A stretch of 18,448 bases of DNA, from NCBI GenBank assembly GCA_052387235.1, contig JBQTJJ010000112.1, positions 1 to 18,448 of the forward strand, read 5' to 3'. Position numbers and translations under genes: made by a program. The stretch's first letter is position 1, and each line of letters begins with the position of its first letter. The stretch is from JBQTJJ01 sp052387235 (GTDB taxonomy: Bacteria; Actinomycetota; Acidimicrobiia; Acidimicrobiales; GCA-2861595). Below the pieces are notes generated by a model. That model did not search any database and had not been told where the DNA came from. It saw only the letters and a program-made list of their open reading frames with translations. Positions 6,237-14,393 of this stretch are shown one piece after another.

Positions 6237-7355
6237 GTGGCCGTACTCAGCCAGGACGTCATCCGCTCGCTTGCCACGTTCAAGGGGGGTGACGGTCCGG
6301 TCGTCTCCCTCTACCTCGATGTGGACGGGCGCCGCTTCGTTCGCCCCCACGACTACGAGATCCACTTCGACGCCCTGCTGCGCCATGCGAACGAGGCGTC
6401 GGCCGACCACCGGGCCGACAGCGAGGACCTGCGCCGCATCGAGGCCTACGTCAAGGGCGGCATCGACCGGTCCCGCACCCGGGGACTGGCCCTGTTCTCC
6501 TGCGTGAAGGCCGGCCTGTGGGAGGTGCTCGAGCTGCCGGTGTCGGTGCGCAACCAGCTGGTGGTGAACGCCACGCCCCACGTGCGCCAGCTCGAGGCCG
6601 TCATCGACGAGCACGAGCGCTTCGGCGTGCTGCTGGCCGACCGCCAGCGGGCCCGCATGTTCGTGTTCGAGCTGGGCCAGCTGGTCGACAAGAGCGAGCT
6701 GTTCGACGTCCTTCCCCGCCACGAGGACGACCGGGGGGACTGGGACAAGGACCACGTGCGCGACCACAGCGCCGACGCCGCCCACCACCACCTGAAGCGG
6801 GCCGCCGACGTGGCCTTCTCGGTGTTCCAGGACCAGGCCTTCGCCCACCTGGTCGTGGGTGCCCCGGACGACATCGCCAACGAGCTCGAGCGGGTGCTGC
6901 ACTCCTACCTGAGGGAGCGGATCGCGGCCCGCCTGAACGTGCCGGTCAACGCCTCCGACGCCACGATCATCGAGGCCGCGCTCGGGGTGCAGGGCCAGAT
7001 CGAGCGCAGCAAGGAGGCGGCGGCCGTGTCCCGTCTCCGGGACGCGGTGGGCGCCGGCAACGGCGGGGTGGCCGGCCTGCCCGGCGTCCTGTCGGCCCTG
7101 GTGGAGCGCAGGGTGGACACCCTGCTGGTGTCGGACGGGTACGAGGCGCCGGGCTGGCGCTGCCCGTCGTGCGCCCACCTGGCGGTGCGGGGTCCGGCCT
7201 GTCCCGTGTGCCCGGACGCCACCATGACCCGCGTCGACGACGTGGTGGAGGAGGCGGTGGAGGACGCGCTGGCCCAGTCGTGCCGGATCGAGGTCGTGGT
7301 GGGCAACCCCGACCTCGACGTCATGGGGCGCATCGGCGCCCTGCTGCGCTTCTGA
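6237..7355 (+). CDS. baeRF-type (eRF1-like) release/rescue factor family protein with zinc ribbon
   Basis: This 372-residue protein resembles the bacterial/archaeal eRF1-like (baeRF) families. It has an N-terminal domain with VVSLYLDVDGRRF, a middle domain with FGVLLADRQRARMFVFELGQ, and an eRF1 domain-3-like C-terminus carrying a zinc ribbon (C309-x2-C312, C322-x2-C325). The C-terminal end VGNPDLDVMGRIGALLRF is typical of such proteins. Relatives such as Vms1 cleave peptidyl-tRNA on stalled ribosomes. In the loop where such enzymes usually carry a Gly-Gly-x-x-Gln or GGQ-like element, this protein has R166-GDWDKDH and no glutamine, so catalysis is uncertain. The start is GTG 6237, chosen for the GGAGG before it. 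The TGA is overlapped by CTG 7352 of the ROK gene. Confidence 0.8.
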   Translation: MAVLSQDVIRSLATFKGGDGPVVSLYLDVDGRRFVRPHDYEIHFDALLRHANEASADHRADSEDLRRIEAYVKGGIDRSRTRGLALFSCVKAGLWEVLELPVSVRNQLVVNATPHVRQLEAVIDEHERFGVLLADRQRARMFVFELGQLVDKSELFDVLPRHEDDRGDWDKDHVRDHSADAAHHHLKRAADVAFSVFQDQAFAHLVVGAPDDIANELERVLHSYLRERIAARLNVPVNASDATIIEAALGVQGQIERSKEAAAVSRLRDAVGAGNGGVAGLPGVLSALVERRVDTLLVSDGYEAPGWRCPSCAHLAVRGPACPVCPDATMTRVDDVVEEAVEDALAQSCRIEVVVGNPDLDVMGRIGALLRF

Positions 7356-8296
7356 GCCCTCCTCCCCGGCTCGTCGGGATCGACCTCGGCGGCACCAAGT
7401 GCCTCGGGGTGTCCGTGGGACCCGACGGCACCGTCCTGGCCGAGCACCGCGTCGCCACGCCCCGGGGCGGGCCCGCCGTGCTGGAGGCGCTGGCCGGCGT
7501 GGCCGCGGCCCTGGGGCCGGCCGCCGCCCTCGGGGTCGGCGTCCCCGGTCTTGTGAGCCTGGCCGGCGTGTTGCGCGTGGCCCCCAACCTCCCCGGCGTG
7601 GAGGACCTGGATGTCCGCGCCGCCCTGCAGGAGCGCTTCGCGTCCACCGTGGTGCGGGTCGACAACGACGCCACCTGCGCGGGTTGGGCCGAGAGCCGCA
7701 CCGGGGCGGCGCGGGACTGCGCCCACGCCCTGCTCGTGACGCTCGGGACCGGGATCGGCGGGGGCGTCGTGGTCGACGGGCACGTCCTGCGGGGCGCCAA
7801 CGGCTTCGCCGGCGAGATCGGCCACATGGTGGTGGACCCCGACGGCCCTCCCTGCCCGTGCGGGCAGCGGGGGTGCTGGGAGCGCTTCGCCTCCGGCGGC
7901 GGGCTGGGGCGGCTGGGGCGGGAGTCGGCCGCGGCCCGCCCGCTCGGGCGCCTGGCCGGGCTGGCCGGCGGCGATCCCGAGGCGGTGCGGGGCGAGCACG
8001 TCACCGCCGCCGCGGCCGAGGGGGACGGCGAGGCCCTGGCCGTGATGGAGCGGTTCGCGTGGTGGGTCGCCCTCGGCCTGGTGAACCTCGCCAACGTCTT
8101 CGACCCCGAGGTGGTCGTGCTCGGCGGCGGCCTGGTGGAGGCGGGCGACGTGCTCCTCGACCCGGTGCGGGCCCGCTTCGCCGACCTGGCCCTGGGCGGC
8201 GGGAAGCGGGACGTGCGCATCGAGGCCGCCGTCCTGGGCGAGCACGCCGGCGCCATCGGGGCCGCCCTGCTGGCGGGGGAGGAGCTGCCGGCGTGA
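7352..8296 (+). CDS. ROK family sugar kinase, probably glucokinase
   Basis: ROK kinases phosphorylate hexoses (glucose or N-acetylated sugars) with ATP in the cytoplasm. Present are the phosphate-binding GIDLGGTK (residues 9-16), VDNDATCAG with the catalytic Asp D106, LGTGIGGGVVVDG, and the ROK zinc site with H158 in GEIGHM and C168-P-C170-G-x-x-G-C175. VVVLGGGL and the C-terminal glycine-rich segment complete the fold. Length (about 314) is normal. The start is uncertain. No ATG, GTG or TTG lies near the beginning of the domain. CTG 7352, overlapping the previous TGA as CTGA, gives the best length; the nearest canonical in-frame start is GTG 7280, deep inside baeRF. The gene overlaps the next start by 4 bp. 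The similarity to actinobacterial glucokinases supports glucose as substrate. Confidence 0.85.
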   Translation: MSPPPRLVGIDLGGTKCLGVSVGPDGTVLAEHRVATPRGGPAVLEALAGVAAALGPAAALGVGVPGLVSLAGVLRVAPNLPGVEDLDVRAALQERFASTVVRVDNDATCAGWAESRTGAARDCAHALLVTLGTGIGGGVVVDGHVLRGANGFAGEIGHMVVDPDGPPCPCGQRGCWERFASGGGLGRLGRESAAARPLGRLAGLAGGDPEAVRGEHVTAAAAEGDGEALAVMERFAWWVALGLVNLANVFDPEVVVLGGGLVEAGDVLLDPVRARFADLALGGGKRDVRIEAAVLGEHAGAIGAALLAGEELPA

Positions 8297-9021
8297 AGGT
8301 GGGGATGACCCTTCCCCAGTTCCGCGACGACGCCGGCGCCTGCATCGACACGGCCCGGCGGGCGGAGGCGGCGGGCCTCGACGGCGTGTTCGTGTTCGAC
8401 CACCTCTGGCCCATCGGCCGGCCCGACCGTCCGGCGCTGGCCGGCCCGGTGCTGGCCGCGGCGCTGCTCGTCGAGACGCAGCGGGTGGCGGTGGGCACGC
8501 TGGTGGCCAGGGTGGGCCTCCTCCCCGACGCCGTGCTGGTCGCCACCATGGCCACACTGGCCCGCATGGCCGGGTCCCGGCTGATCGCCGGCCTCGGCAT
8601 CGGCGACCGCCTCAGCCGGGCCGAGAACCGGGCCTACGGCGTGGCCCTCGTCCCCAGGCCCGAGCGCCTGTCCCGGCTGGCCGGGGTGTGCCGGCAGCTG
8701 CGGGCTGCCGGCGTCACCACCTGGGTCGGGGCGCGGTCCGAGGAGACGCTGCGGGTGGGCCGGGCCGAGGCCGGGGCCGTGAACCTGTGGGGGGCCGGCG
8801 CCGCCGAGGTGGCGGTCGAGGCGGTGGCGGCGGCCGGGCGGGCCGAGGTGACGTGGGCGGGCCAGGTCGACCTGGGCTCGGTCGGCCGCGCCGGCCTGGC
8901 CGCCCTGCTGCAGGAGGTGGCGGCGGCCGGCGCCACGTGGGCCGTGGTGGCGCCCGTGGGCTCGGGCTCCCCCGAGGCGGTCGAATCCGTCGCCGCCGCC
9001 TCCGGGGCGCTCGTAGACTGA
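8293..9021 (+). CDS. luciferase-like (LLM class) flavin/F420-dependent oxidoreductase, short
   Basis: The 242-residue protein has the (beta/alpha)8 start of the bacterial luciferase superfamily: MTLPQFRDDAGACIDTARRAEAAGLDGVFVFDHLWPI, then VAVGTLVARVGLLPDAVLVATMATLARMAGSRLIAGLGIGDRLS. This is typical of actinobacterial F420-dependent members, which oxidise or reduce small substrates with FMN or F420. It is shorter than the usual 290-350 residues; the segment after VWVGARS-type strands is compressed. GTG 8293 overlaps the ROK stop as GTGA, so coupling to the kinase is likely. The substrate cannot be told. The cofactor is inferred from family and host, not from a diagnostic residue. Confidence 0.8.
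   Translation: MKVGMTLPQFRDDAGACIDTARRAEAAGLDGVFVFDHLWPIGRPDRPALAGPVLAAALLVETQRVAVGTLVARVGLLPDAVLVATMATLARMAGSRLIAGLGIGDRLSRAENRAYGVALVPRPERLSRLAGVCRQLRAAGVTTWVGARSEETLRVGRAEAGAVNLWGAGAAEVAVEAVAAAGRAEVTWAGQVDLGSVGRAGLAALLQEVAAAGATWAVVAPVGSGSPEAVESVAAASGALVD
9014..9019 (+). promoter_or_regulatory. possible -10 box for leaderless alaC
   Basis: TAGACT fits TANNNT and ends 6 bases before GTG 9026. There is no Shine-Dalgarno. No clear -35 is seen. The box lies within the last codons of the upstream gene. Confidence 0.4.
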
Positions 9022-9025
9022 CCGC

Positions 9026-10198
9026 GTGGAGTTCCGCCGCATCAACGGGTTGCCGCCCTACGTCTTCAGCATCATCAACGACCTCAAGATCGAGGCCCGG
9101 CGCGCCGGCAGCGACGTCGTCGACCTCGGGTTCGGCAACCCCGACATCCCCTCGCCCGACGTGGCCGTCGACAAGCTGTCCGAGGCGGTGCACAACCCGC
9201 GCAACCACCGGTACTCGTCGTCCAAGGGCATCCCCAAGCTGCGCCTGGCCGTGGCCGACCTGTACCTGCGCCGCTTCGGCGTCGACCTCGACCCCGATCG
9301 CGAGATCGTCACCACCATCGGGGCCAAGGAGGGACTGTCCCACCTGATGTGGGTCCTGCTCGGCCCGGGCGACTCCGCCTTCGTCCCTTCGCCCTCGTAC
9401 CCGATCCACGTCTACGCCGCCCTGTTCGCCGGCGCCGAGGTGCAGCAGATCCGGGTGGGGCCCGACGAGGACTTCTTCGCCAACCTGATGGAGGCGTGGG
9501 AGAACCAGTGGCCCAAGCCGCGGGTGATCGTCCTCTCCTTCCCCCACAACCCCACCACGGCCTGCGTCGACCTGGCCTGGATGCAGCGCATCGTGGACTT
9601 CGCCCGCGAGCACGAGGTCATGCTCGTCCACGACTTCGCCTACTCCGACACCGCCTTCGACGGGTACCAGCCGCCGTCGATCCTGCAGGTCCCGGGGGCC
9701 AAGGACGTGGCCGTCGAGCTCTACACGCTCACCAAGTCGTTCTCCATGGCGGGCTGGCGGGTGGGGTTCCTGGTCGGCAACGCGGCCGTGGTGCAGGCCC
9801 TCACCAAGCTCAAGAGCTACCTCGACTACGGCACCTTCCAGCCCATCCAGATAGCGGCCACGGTTGCCATGAACGAGGCCGGCGACTACCCCAAGCTGGT
9901 CAACGAGATCTACCAGAGCCGGCGGGACGCGCTGGTCGACGGGCTGGTCCGGATCGGATGGACCCTCGAACGGCCCAAGGGCACCATGTTCGTCTGGGCG
10001 CCCGTCCCCGAGCCGTACCGGGCCGAGGGCAGCCTGGAGTTCGCCAAGCGGCTCGTGCGGGACTGCGAGGTGGCGACGTCGCCCGGCGTCGGTTTCGGGC
10101 CCGGCGGCGAGGGCTACGTCCGCTTCGCCCTCATCGAGAACGAGCAGCGCATCGCCCAGGCCGTCCGCAACATCCGCCGGGGGCTGCCCGAGCTGTGA
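9026..10198 (+). CDS. alaC: alanine-synthesising aminotransferase AlaC
   Basis: This is a fold-type I, PLP-dependent aminotransferase of 390 residues. It is close to AlaC (YfdZ), which makes alanine from pyruvate with glutamate as amino donor. It shows LGFGNPDIPSP near the N-terminus, the PHNPTT motif with N175, and the AlaC-typical HDFAYSDTAFDGYQPPSILQ followed by PGAKDVAVE. The Schiff-base lysine is K237 in TLTKSFSMAGWRVGF, and the C-terminal substrate-carboxylate arginine is in YVRFALIEN. The start is GTG 9026, 4 bases after the previous stop, with a TANNNT box rather than a Shine-Dalgarno before it. All catalytic residues are present. Other class I aminotransferase activities cannot be excluded but the AlaC signature is strong. 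Confidence 0.9.
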   Translation: MEFRRINGLPPYVFSIINDLKIEARRAGSDVVDLGFGNPDIPSPDVAVDKLSEAVHNPRNHRYSSSKGIPKLRLAVADLYLRRFGVDLDPDREIVTTIGAKEGLSHLMWVLLGPGDSAFVPSPSYPIHVYAALFAGAEVQQIRVGPDEDFFANLMEAWENQWPKPRVIVLSFPHNPTTACVDLAWMQRIVDFAREHEVMLVHDFAYSDTAFDGYQPPSILQVPGAKDVAVELYTLTKSFSMAGWRVGFLVGNAAVVQALTKLKSYLDYGTFQPIQIAATVAMNEAGDYPKLVNEIYQSRRDALVDGLVRIGWTLERPKGTMFVWAPVPEPYRAEGSLEFAKRLVRDCEVATSPGVGFGPGGEGYVRFALIENEQRIAQAVRNIRRGLPEL

Positions 10199-10266
10199 GC
10201 GGCCGGGGTCGATGACGGTTTCCTGTACCTTCGCCCGCCGGAAACAGCCCGTTCACCTCCGCCCCC

Positions 10267-10272
10267 TACGGT
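10267..10272 (+). promoter_or_regulatory. possible -10 box for leaderless ACT gene
   Basis: TACGGT (TANNNT) ends 7 bases before ATG 10280. Further upstream in the same 81-bp gap lies a 6-bp inverted repeat, GTTTCC (10218-10223) and GGAAAC (10240-10245), enclosing TACCTT (10226-10231); this might be an operator or a second promoter. No clear -35 is seen. Confidence 0.35.
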
Positions 10273-10279
10273 GGCCCCG

Positions 10280-10951
10280 ATGACGACCTACGTCGTACGC
10301 GTCTGGCTCCCGGACCGGCCCGGCGCCCTGGGGGCCGTGGCCAGCCGCATCGGCGCCGTGCGCGGCGACCTGGTGGGGATCGACATCCTCGAGCGGGGCG
10401 GTGGACGGGCCATCGACGAGCTGGTGGTCGACCTCCCGAGCGACGACCTTGTCCCGCTGCTGGCGGCCGAGATGGGCCAGGTCGACGGCGTCGACGTGGA
10501 GGACGTGCGCCTGGCCCCCGACTCGGTGCGGGACCAGCGCCTCGGCGCGCTGGAGGCGGCGGCGGTCCTGGTGGAGCAGCGCACCCTCGACGGCCTGTTC
10601 GACGCCCTGTGCTCGCACGGCTGCGCCAACTTCGACGCCGACTGGGCCGTGCTCCTCGACCTCCAGGGTCCGGAGGAGCTGGCCACCGCCGGCGAGGCAC
10701 CGCCCGCCGCCTGGCTGGGGGCGTTCCTGCACGGCTCCCGCACCTCGGCCGCGGTGGTGGGTGCCGACACCGGGCCCGACGACATCGCCTGGGCCGGCCT
10801 GCCCACCGCCGACGTCGGCCTGGTGCTGGGCCGCCAGGGCCGCCCCTTCCGGGCCCGTGAGCGCCGCCAGCTGGTGGCCCTGGCCCGCATCGCCGACTCC
10901 CGCCGGGTCGAGCTCGCCCACCGTCGCCTCGACCCCGTCCCGAGTAAATAA
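10280..10951 (+). CDS. ACT-domain protein of unknown function
   Basis: Residues 1-75 form an ACT domain (TYVVRVWLPDRPGALGAVASRIGAVRGDLVGIDIL), a small-molecule (usually amino acid) sensing fold whose ligand loop is the DRPGALG turn. Residues about 85-220 form a second globular part (EAAAVLVEQRTLDGLFDALC, then ADWAVLLDLQGP, and FRARERRQLVALARIADSRR) with a GAF-like pattern: helix, strands, and a closing helix after FRARE. There is no catalytic motif. I chose ATG 10280 over the in-frame GTG 10271 because the ACT strand starts at once and a TANNNT box sits 7 bases before. The last two codons and the TAA are inside the terminator stem. It follows alaC, so an amino-acid-linked regulatory role is possible but unproven. 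Confidence 0.75.
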   Translation: MTTYVVRVWLPDRPGALGAVASRIGAVRGDLVGIDILERGGGRAIDELVVDLPSDDLVPLLAAEMGQVDGVDVEDVRLAPDSVRDQRLGALEAAAVLVEQRTLDGLFDALCSHGCANFDADWAVLLDLQGPEELATAGEAPPAAWLGAFLHGSRTSAAVVGADTGPDDIAWAGLPTADVGLVLGRQGRPFRARERRQLVALARIADSRRVELAHRRLDPVPSK

Positions 10952-10982
10952 CCCGCCGTTTCGGCGGGTTATTTACTCGGGA
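10938..10982. terminator. bidirectional terminator, perfect 21-bp stem
   Basis: Bases 10938-10958 pair perfectly with 10962-10982 around a TTT loop. The core is AAATAACCCGCC / GGCGGGTTATTT, so on either strand a G+C stem is followed by a T-rich descending arm. It lies between the converging ACT gene and pyk. It contains the ACT gene's stop codon (10949-10951) and ends 22 bases before the pyk stop. It is an A+T-rich island in very G+C-rich DNA. Confidence 0.9.
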
Positions 10983-11004
10983 GTGGAGGGATCGTCGCGG
11001 CGGG

Positions 11005-12450
<1,446 letters not shown>

Positions 12451-12457
12451 CCGGCCC

Positions 12458-12463
12458 AGGGTA
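12458..12463 (-). promoter_or_regulatory. possible -10 box for leaderless pyk
   Basis: On the minus strand TACCCT (TANNNT) ends 7 bases before the pyk ATG. A G+C-rich inverted repeat, CTCGGGCC/GGCCCGAG (12472-12488), lies just upstream between it and the FtsH-like stop. This could slow or end upstream transcription, although it has no T tract. Confidence 0.35.
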
Positions 12464-12498
12464 ATGGGCTCCTCGGGCCGGGCCCGAGCCCGAGTCCG

Positions 12499-14088
12499 TC
12501 AGCCGGCGTTGATCTGCCGGACGCCGGCCAGGGCGGCCGGCGCCGACGCCTTCCCGGCCAGGTGGAGCAGCTCGGCGCCGGTGAGGGTCTCTCGCTCGGC
12601 CAGGGCGTCGGCGATGGCGAACAGCGCGGTCCGGTTGTCCTTCAGGATCACCTGGGCCGCGTGCTCGGAGCGGGCCAGGAGCTGGCGCACCTCGGCGCCG
12701 CCGGCGCTGCCCTCGAAGTAGACGGGGTCGCTCTTGCGGCCGGCGGCCAGCTCGTAGCGGCCGGTCATGGCCAGGCGCTCCACCATGCGGCGGGCCAGGG
12801 TGGCGGCGTGCTCGAGGTCGTCCTCGGCCCGGGTGCTGGGCTCGCCGAAGGCGTTGAGCTCGGCCGCCCGCCCGCCCAGGAGCACGATGAGCTGGGCGAT
12901 CAGCTCCCGCTTGGTGACGACGCCGCCCTCGTCGGCCGGCGACCACACCGACTTGTCGAACGAGCCGCTGCGGCCGACGATCGACACCCGCGCCGGCATC
13001 TGCATGCCCCGCACCAGGACCGAGAGCAGGGCGTGGCCGGCCTCGTGCACCGCCGCCAGCTCCTTCTCCTCGTCGTCCATGACCCGGGAGGTCCGGGGCC
13101 CGGACAGGACCCGGGTGGCGGCCTCCTCCACGTCCTCGGGGGAGATGCGGGGGTGGTGGCGGCGGGCGGCGAGGAGGGAGGCCTCGTTGACGATGTTGGC
13201 CAGCTCGGCGGGGGAGAGGCCGGCGCTGCTGGCGGCCACCTCGGCCCAGTCGACCCGGCCCGAGAAGGGCCGCTTGGCGGCGTGGAGGCGGAGAATCTTC
13301 TCGCGGCCCCGCACGTCGGGCGGGTCGATGCGGATGCGGCGGTCGAAGCGGCCGGGGCGCAGCAGGGCGGGGTCGATCAGCTCGGGCCGGTTGGTGGCGG
13401 CCAGGAGCAGGACGCCGGACGAGCCCACGAACCCGTCCAGCTCCACCAGCAGCTGGTTGAGGGTGTGGTCGAACTCGCGGTTGCCGCCGCCGTCGCCGTC
13501 GCGCTTGCGGCCCACCGCGTCCAGCTCGTCGATGAAGACGATGGCGGGGGCGTTCTTCTTGGCCTCCACGAACAGCTCCCGCACCCGGGCCGCCCCGACG
13601 CCCACGAACTTCTCCACAAAGCTGGACGCCGACACGAAGTAGAAGGGCACGCCGGTCTCGCCGGCCAGGGCCCGGGCCAGCAGGGTCTTGCCGCAGCCGG
13701 GGAGGCCGTGCAGCAGGATGCCGCGGGGCAGCTCGGCGCCGAGGCGCTGGAACCGCTCGGGGTCGGAGAGGTACTCGGTGACCTCGCGCAGCTCGGAGAT
13801 GGGCTCGTCCAGGCCGGCCACGTCGGCGAAGGTGACCTTGGGATGGTCGGCGGCCAGCGAGGGCCTGGCGGGGGACCGCTCCCGGTCGCCGCCGGGGTGG
13901 ACGGCCATGCCGTCCTCGTCGTCCTCGTCGATGTCGCGCTGCACCCGGTTGATGTGGGAGACGGCGGCCCGCCTGGTCTCCTTCCTGTTCACCGCGGTCA
14001 TCCTCAGGGCCGTGACGGTGACGGCCAGGATGGCGAGGACCGGGAAGATGAACTCGGGCCGGGTGAGGATCACGTTGAGGTCGCGCAT
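12499..14088 (-). CDS. short FtsH-like AAA+ zinc metalloprotease, single TM segment
   Basis: FtsH proteins are membrane-anchored ATP-driven proteases that degrade membrane and regulatory proteins. Here one TM segment (residues about 12-30, FIFPVLAILAVTVTALRM) precedes an acidic linker and the AAA+ module. That module has VTFADVAGLDEP, Walker A GLPGCGKT (128-135), pore loop FVGVG (161-165), Walker B IVFIDELD (183-190), and the second region of homology with ATNRPELIDPALLRPGRFDR. The M41 peptidase has zinc motif HEAGH (348-352) and the third-ligand region AEDDLEHA (D424). Everything catalytic is present. At 529 residues it lacks the periplasmic domain and second TM helix of classical FtsH. ATG 14088 has GGTGGGAG 13 bases upstream. 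It is transcribed divergently from nrdJ and is probably followed by pyk. Confidence 0.92.
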   Translation of the reverse strand: MRDLNVILTRPEFIFPVLAILAVTVTALRMTAVNRKETRRAAVSHINRVQRDIDEDDEDGMAVHPGGDRERSPARPSLAADHPKVTFADVAGLDEPISELREVTEYLSDPERFQRLGAELPRGILLHGLPGCGKTLLARALAGETGVPFYFVSASSFVEKFVGVGAARVRELFVEAKKNAPAIVFIDELDAVGRKRDGDGGGNREFDHTLNQLLVELDGFVGSSGVLLLAATNRPELIDPALLRPGRFDRRIRIDPPDVRGREKILRLHAAKRPFSGRVDWAEVAASSAGLSPAELANIVNEASLLAARRHHPRISPEDVEEAATRVLSGPRTSRVMDDEEKELAAVHEAGHALLSVLVRGMQMPARVSIVGRSGSFDKSVWSPADEGGVVTKRELIAQLIVLLGGRAAELNAFGEPSTRAEDDLEHAATLARRMVERLAMTGRYELAAGRKSDPVYFEGSAGGAEVRQLLARSEHAAQVILKDNRTALFAIADALAERETLTGAELLHLAGKASAPAALAGVRQINAG

Positions 14089-14130
14089 GCTCGGGTTGGA
14101 CTCCCACCTGGTTGTCAGCGAGCAGGCGGA

Positions 14131-14161
14131 ACACTAGCCCCTTGTCGCACATGACGCTCAA
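14131..14161 (-). promoter_or_regulatory. possible promoter of the FtsH-like gene
   Basis: On the minus strand TTGAGC (14156-14161) and TAGTGT (14131-14136) are separated by 19 bases, about 42 bases before ATG 14088. The spacing is slightly long. Confidence 0.4.
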
Positions 14162-14189
14162 GCGGGTCGCCCCGGCCCGCCGGGGAAAC

Positions 14190-14222
14190 TTCGCGAATGG
14201 CTCGTGGCCAGCGGTTTCGCGA
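14190..14222. promoter_or_regulatory. inverted repeat in the divergent intergenic region
   Basis: TCGCGAA (14191-14197, part of the palindrome TTCGCGAA at 14190-14197) and TTCGCGA (14216-14222) face each other across 18 bases. They lie between the two divergent promoters of the 305-bp gap. This could be an operator or cruciform; no known consensus is matched. Confidence 0.3.
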
Positions 14223-14233
14223 GGGCGGAACCA

Positions 14234-14263
14234 TTGACACAGGTGTAATTCCAGTGCTGTAAT
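14234..14263 (+). promoter_or_regulatory. sigma-A-type promoter of nrdJ
   Basis: A perfect TTGACA -35 (14234-14239) and TGTAAT -10 (14258-14263) are spaced by 18 bases, the best housekeeping promoter in the window. Transcription would begin near 14270, giving a leader of about 124 bases before ATG 14394. Confidence 0.7.
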
Positions 14264-14265
14264 AG

Positions 14266-14281
14266 CTACCGCATCTCGTGG
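14266..14281 (+). promoter_or_regulatory. degenerate second NrdR-box candidate
   Basis: Starting at 14266 (CTACCGCATCTCGTGG) the sequence matches the conserved C, central AT and GTG positions of the NrdR box but is degenerate. Its centre is exactly 32 bp from the centre of the strong box, the spacing usual for paired NrdR boxes. It overlaps the expected transcription start. Confidence 0.4.
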
Positions 14282-14297
14282 CTCACCCGCCGCCTAC

Positions 14298-14313
14298 ACA
14301 CAACATGTTGTGT
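14298..14313 (+). promoter_or_regulatory. NrdR box candidate (perfect 16-bp palindrome)
   Basis: ACACAACATGTTGTGT is a perfect palindrome. It fits the NrdR box consensus acaCwAtATaTwGtgt at 14 of 16 positions by eye. NrdR is the zinc-finger/ATP-cone repressor of ribonucleotide reductase genes; its site in the leader just downstream of the nrdJ promoter suggests repression. Confidence 0.7.
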
Positions 14314-14393
14314 CTGGAGCAGGATGGCGGTGTGGCCAGCCCAGTTCGCCCCACGGATCGCACCCACCCCCCAAGGACAGGAGGCTTCACGCC

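Noticed and set aside
5040..7178. 712-codon minus-strand open frame opposite pimB, the membrane gene and baeRF
   Set aside because: Same argument: shadow of coding sequence on the plus strand, with no family signature.
14151..14237. 28-codon ATG frame in the divergent intergenic region
   Set aside because: No ribosome site, no conserved feature, and it overlaps the FtsH-like promoter and nrdJ -35 region.
14270..14393. Cobalamin riboswitch before the B12-dependent enzyme gene
   Set aside because: The roughly 124-base leader is shorter than a typical cobalamin riboswitch and no B12-box-like sequence was found; the palindromes fit NrdR better.
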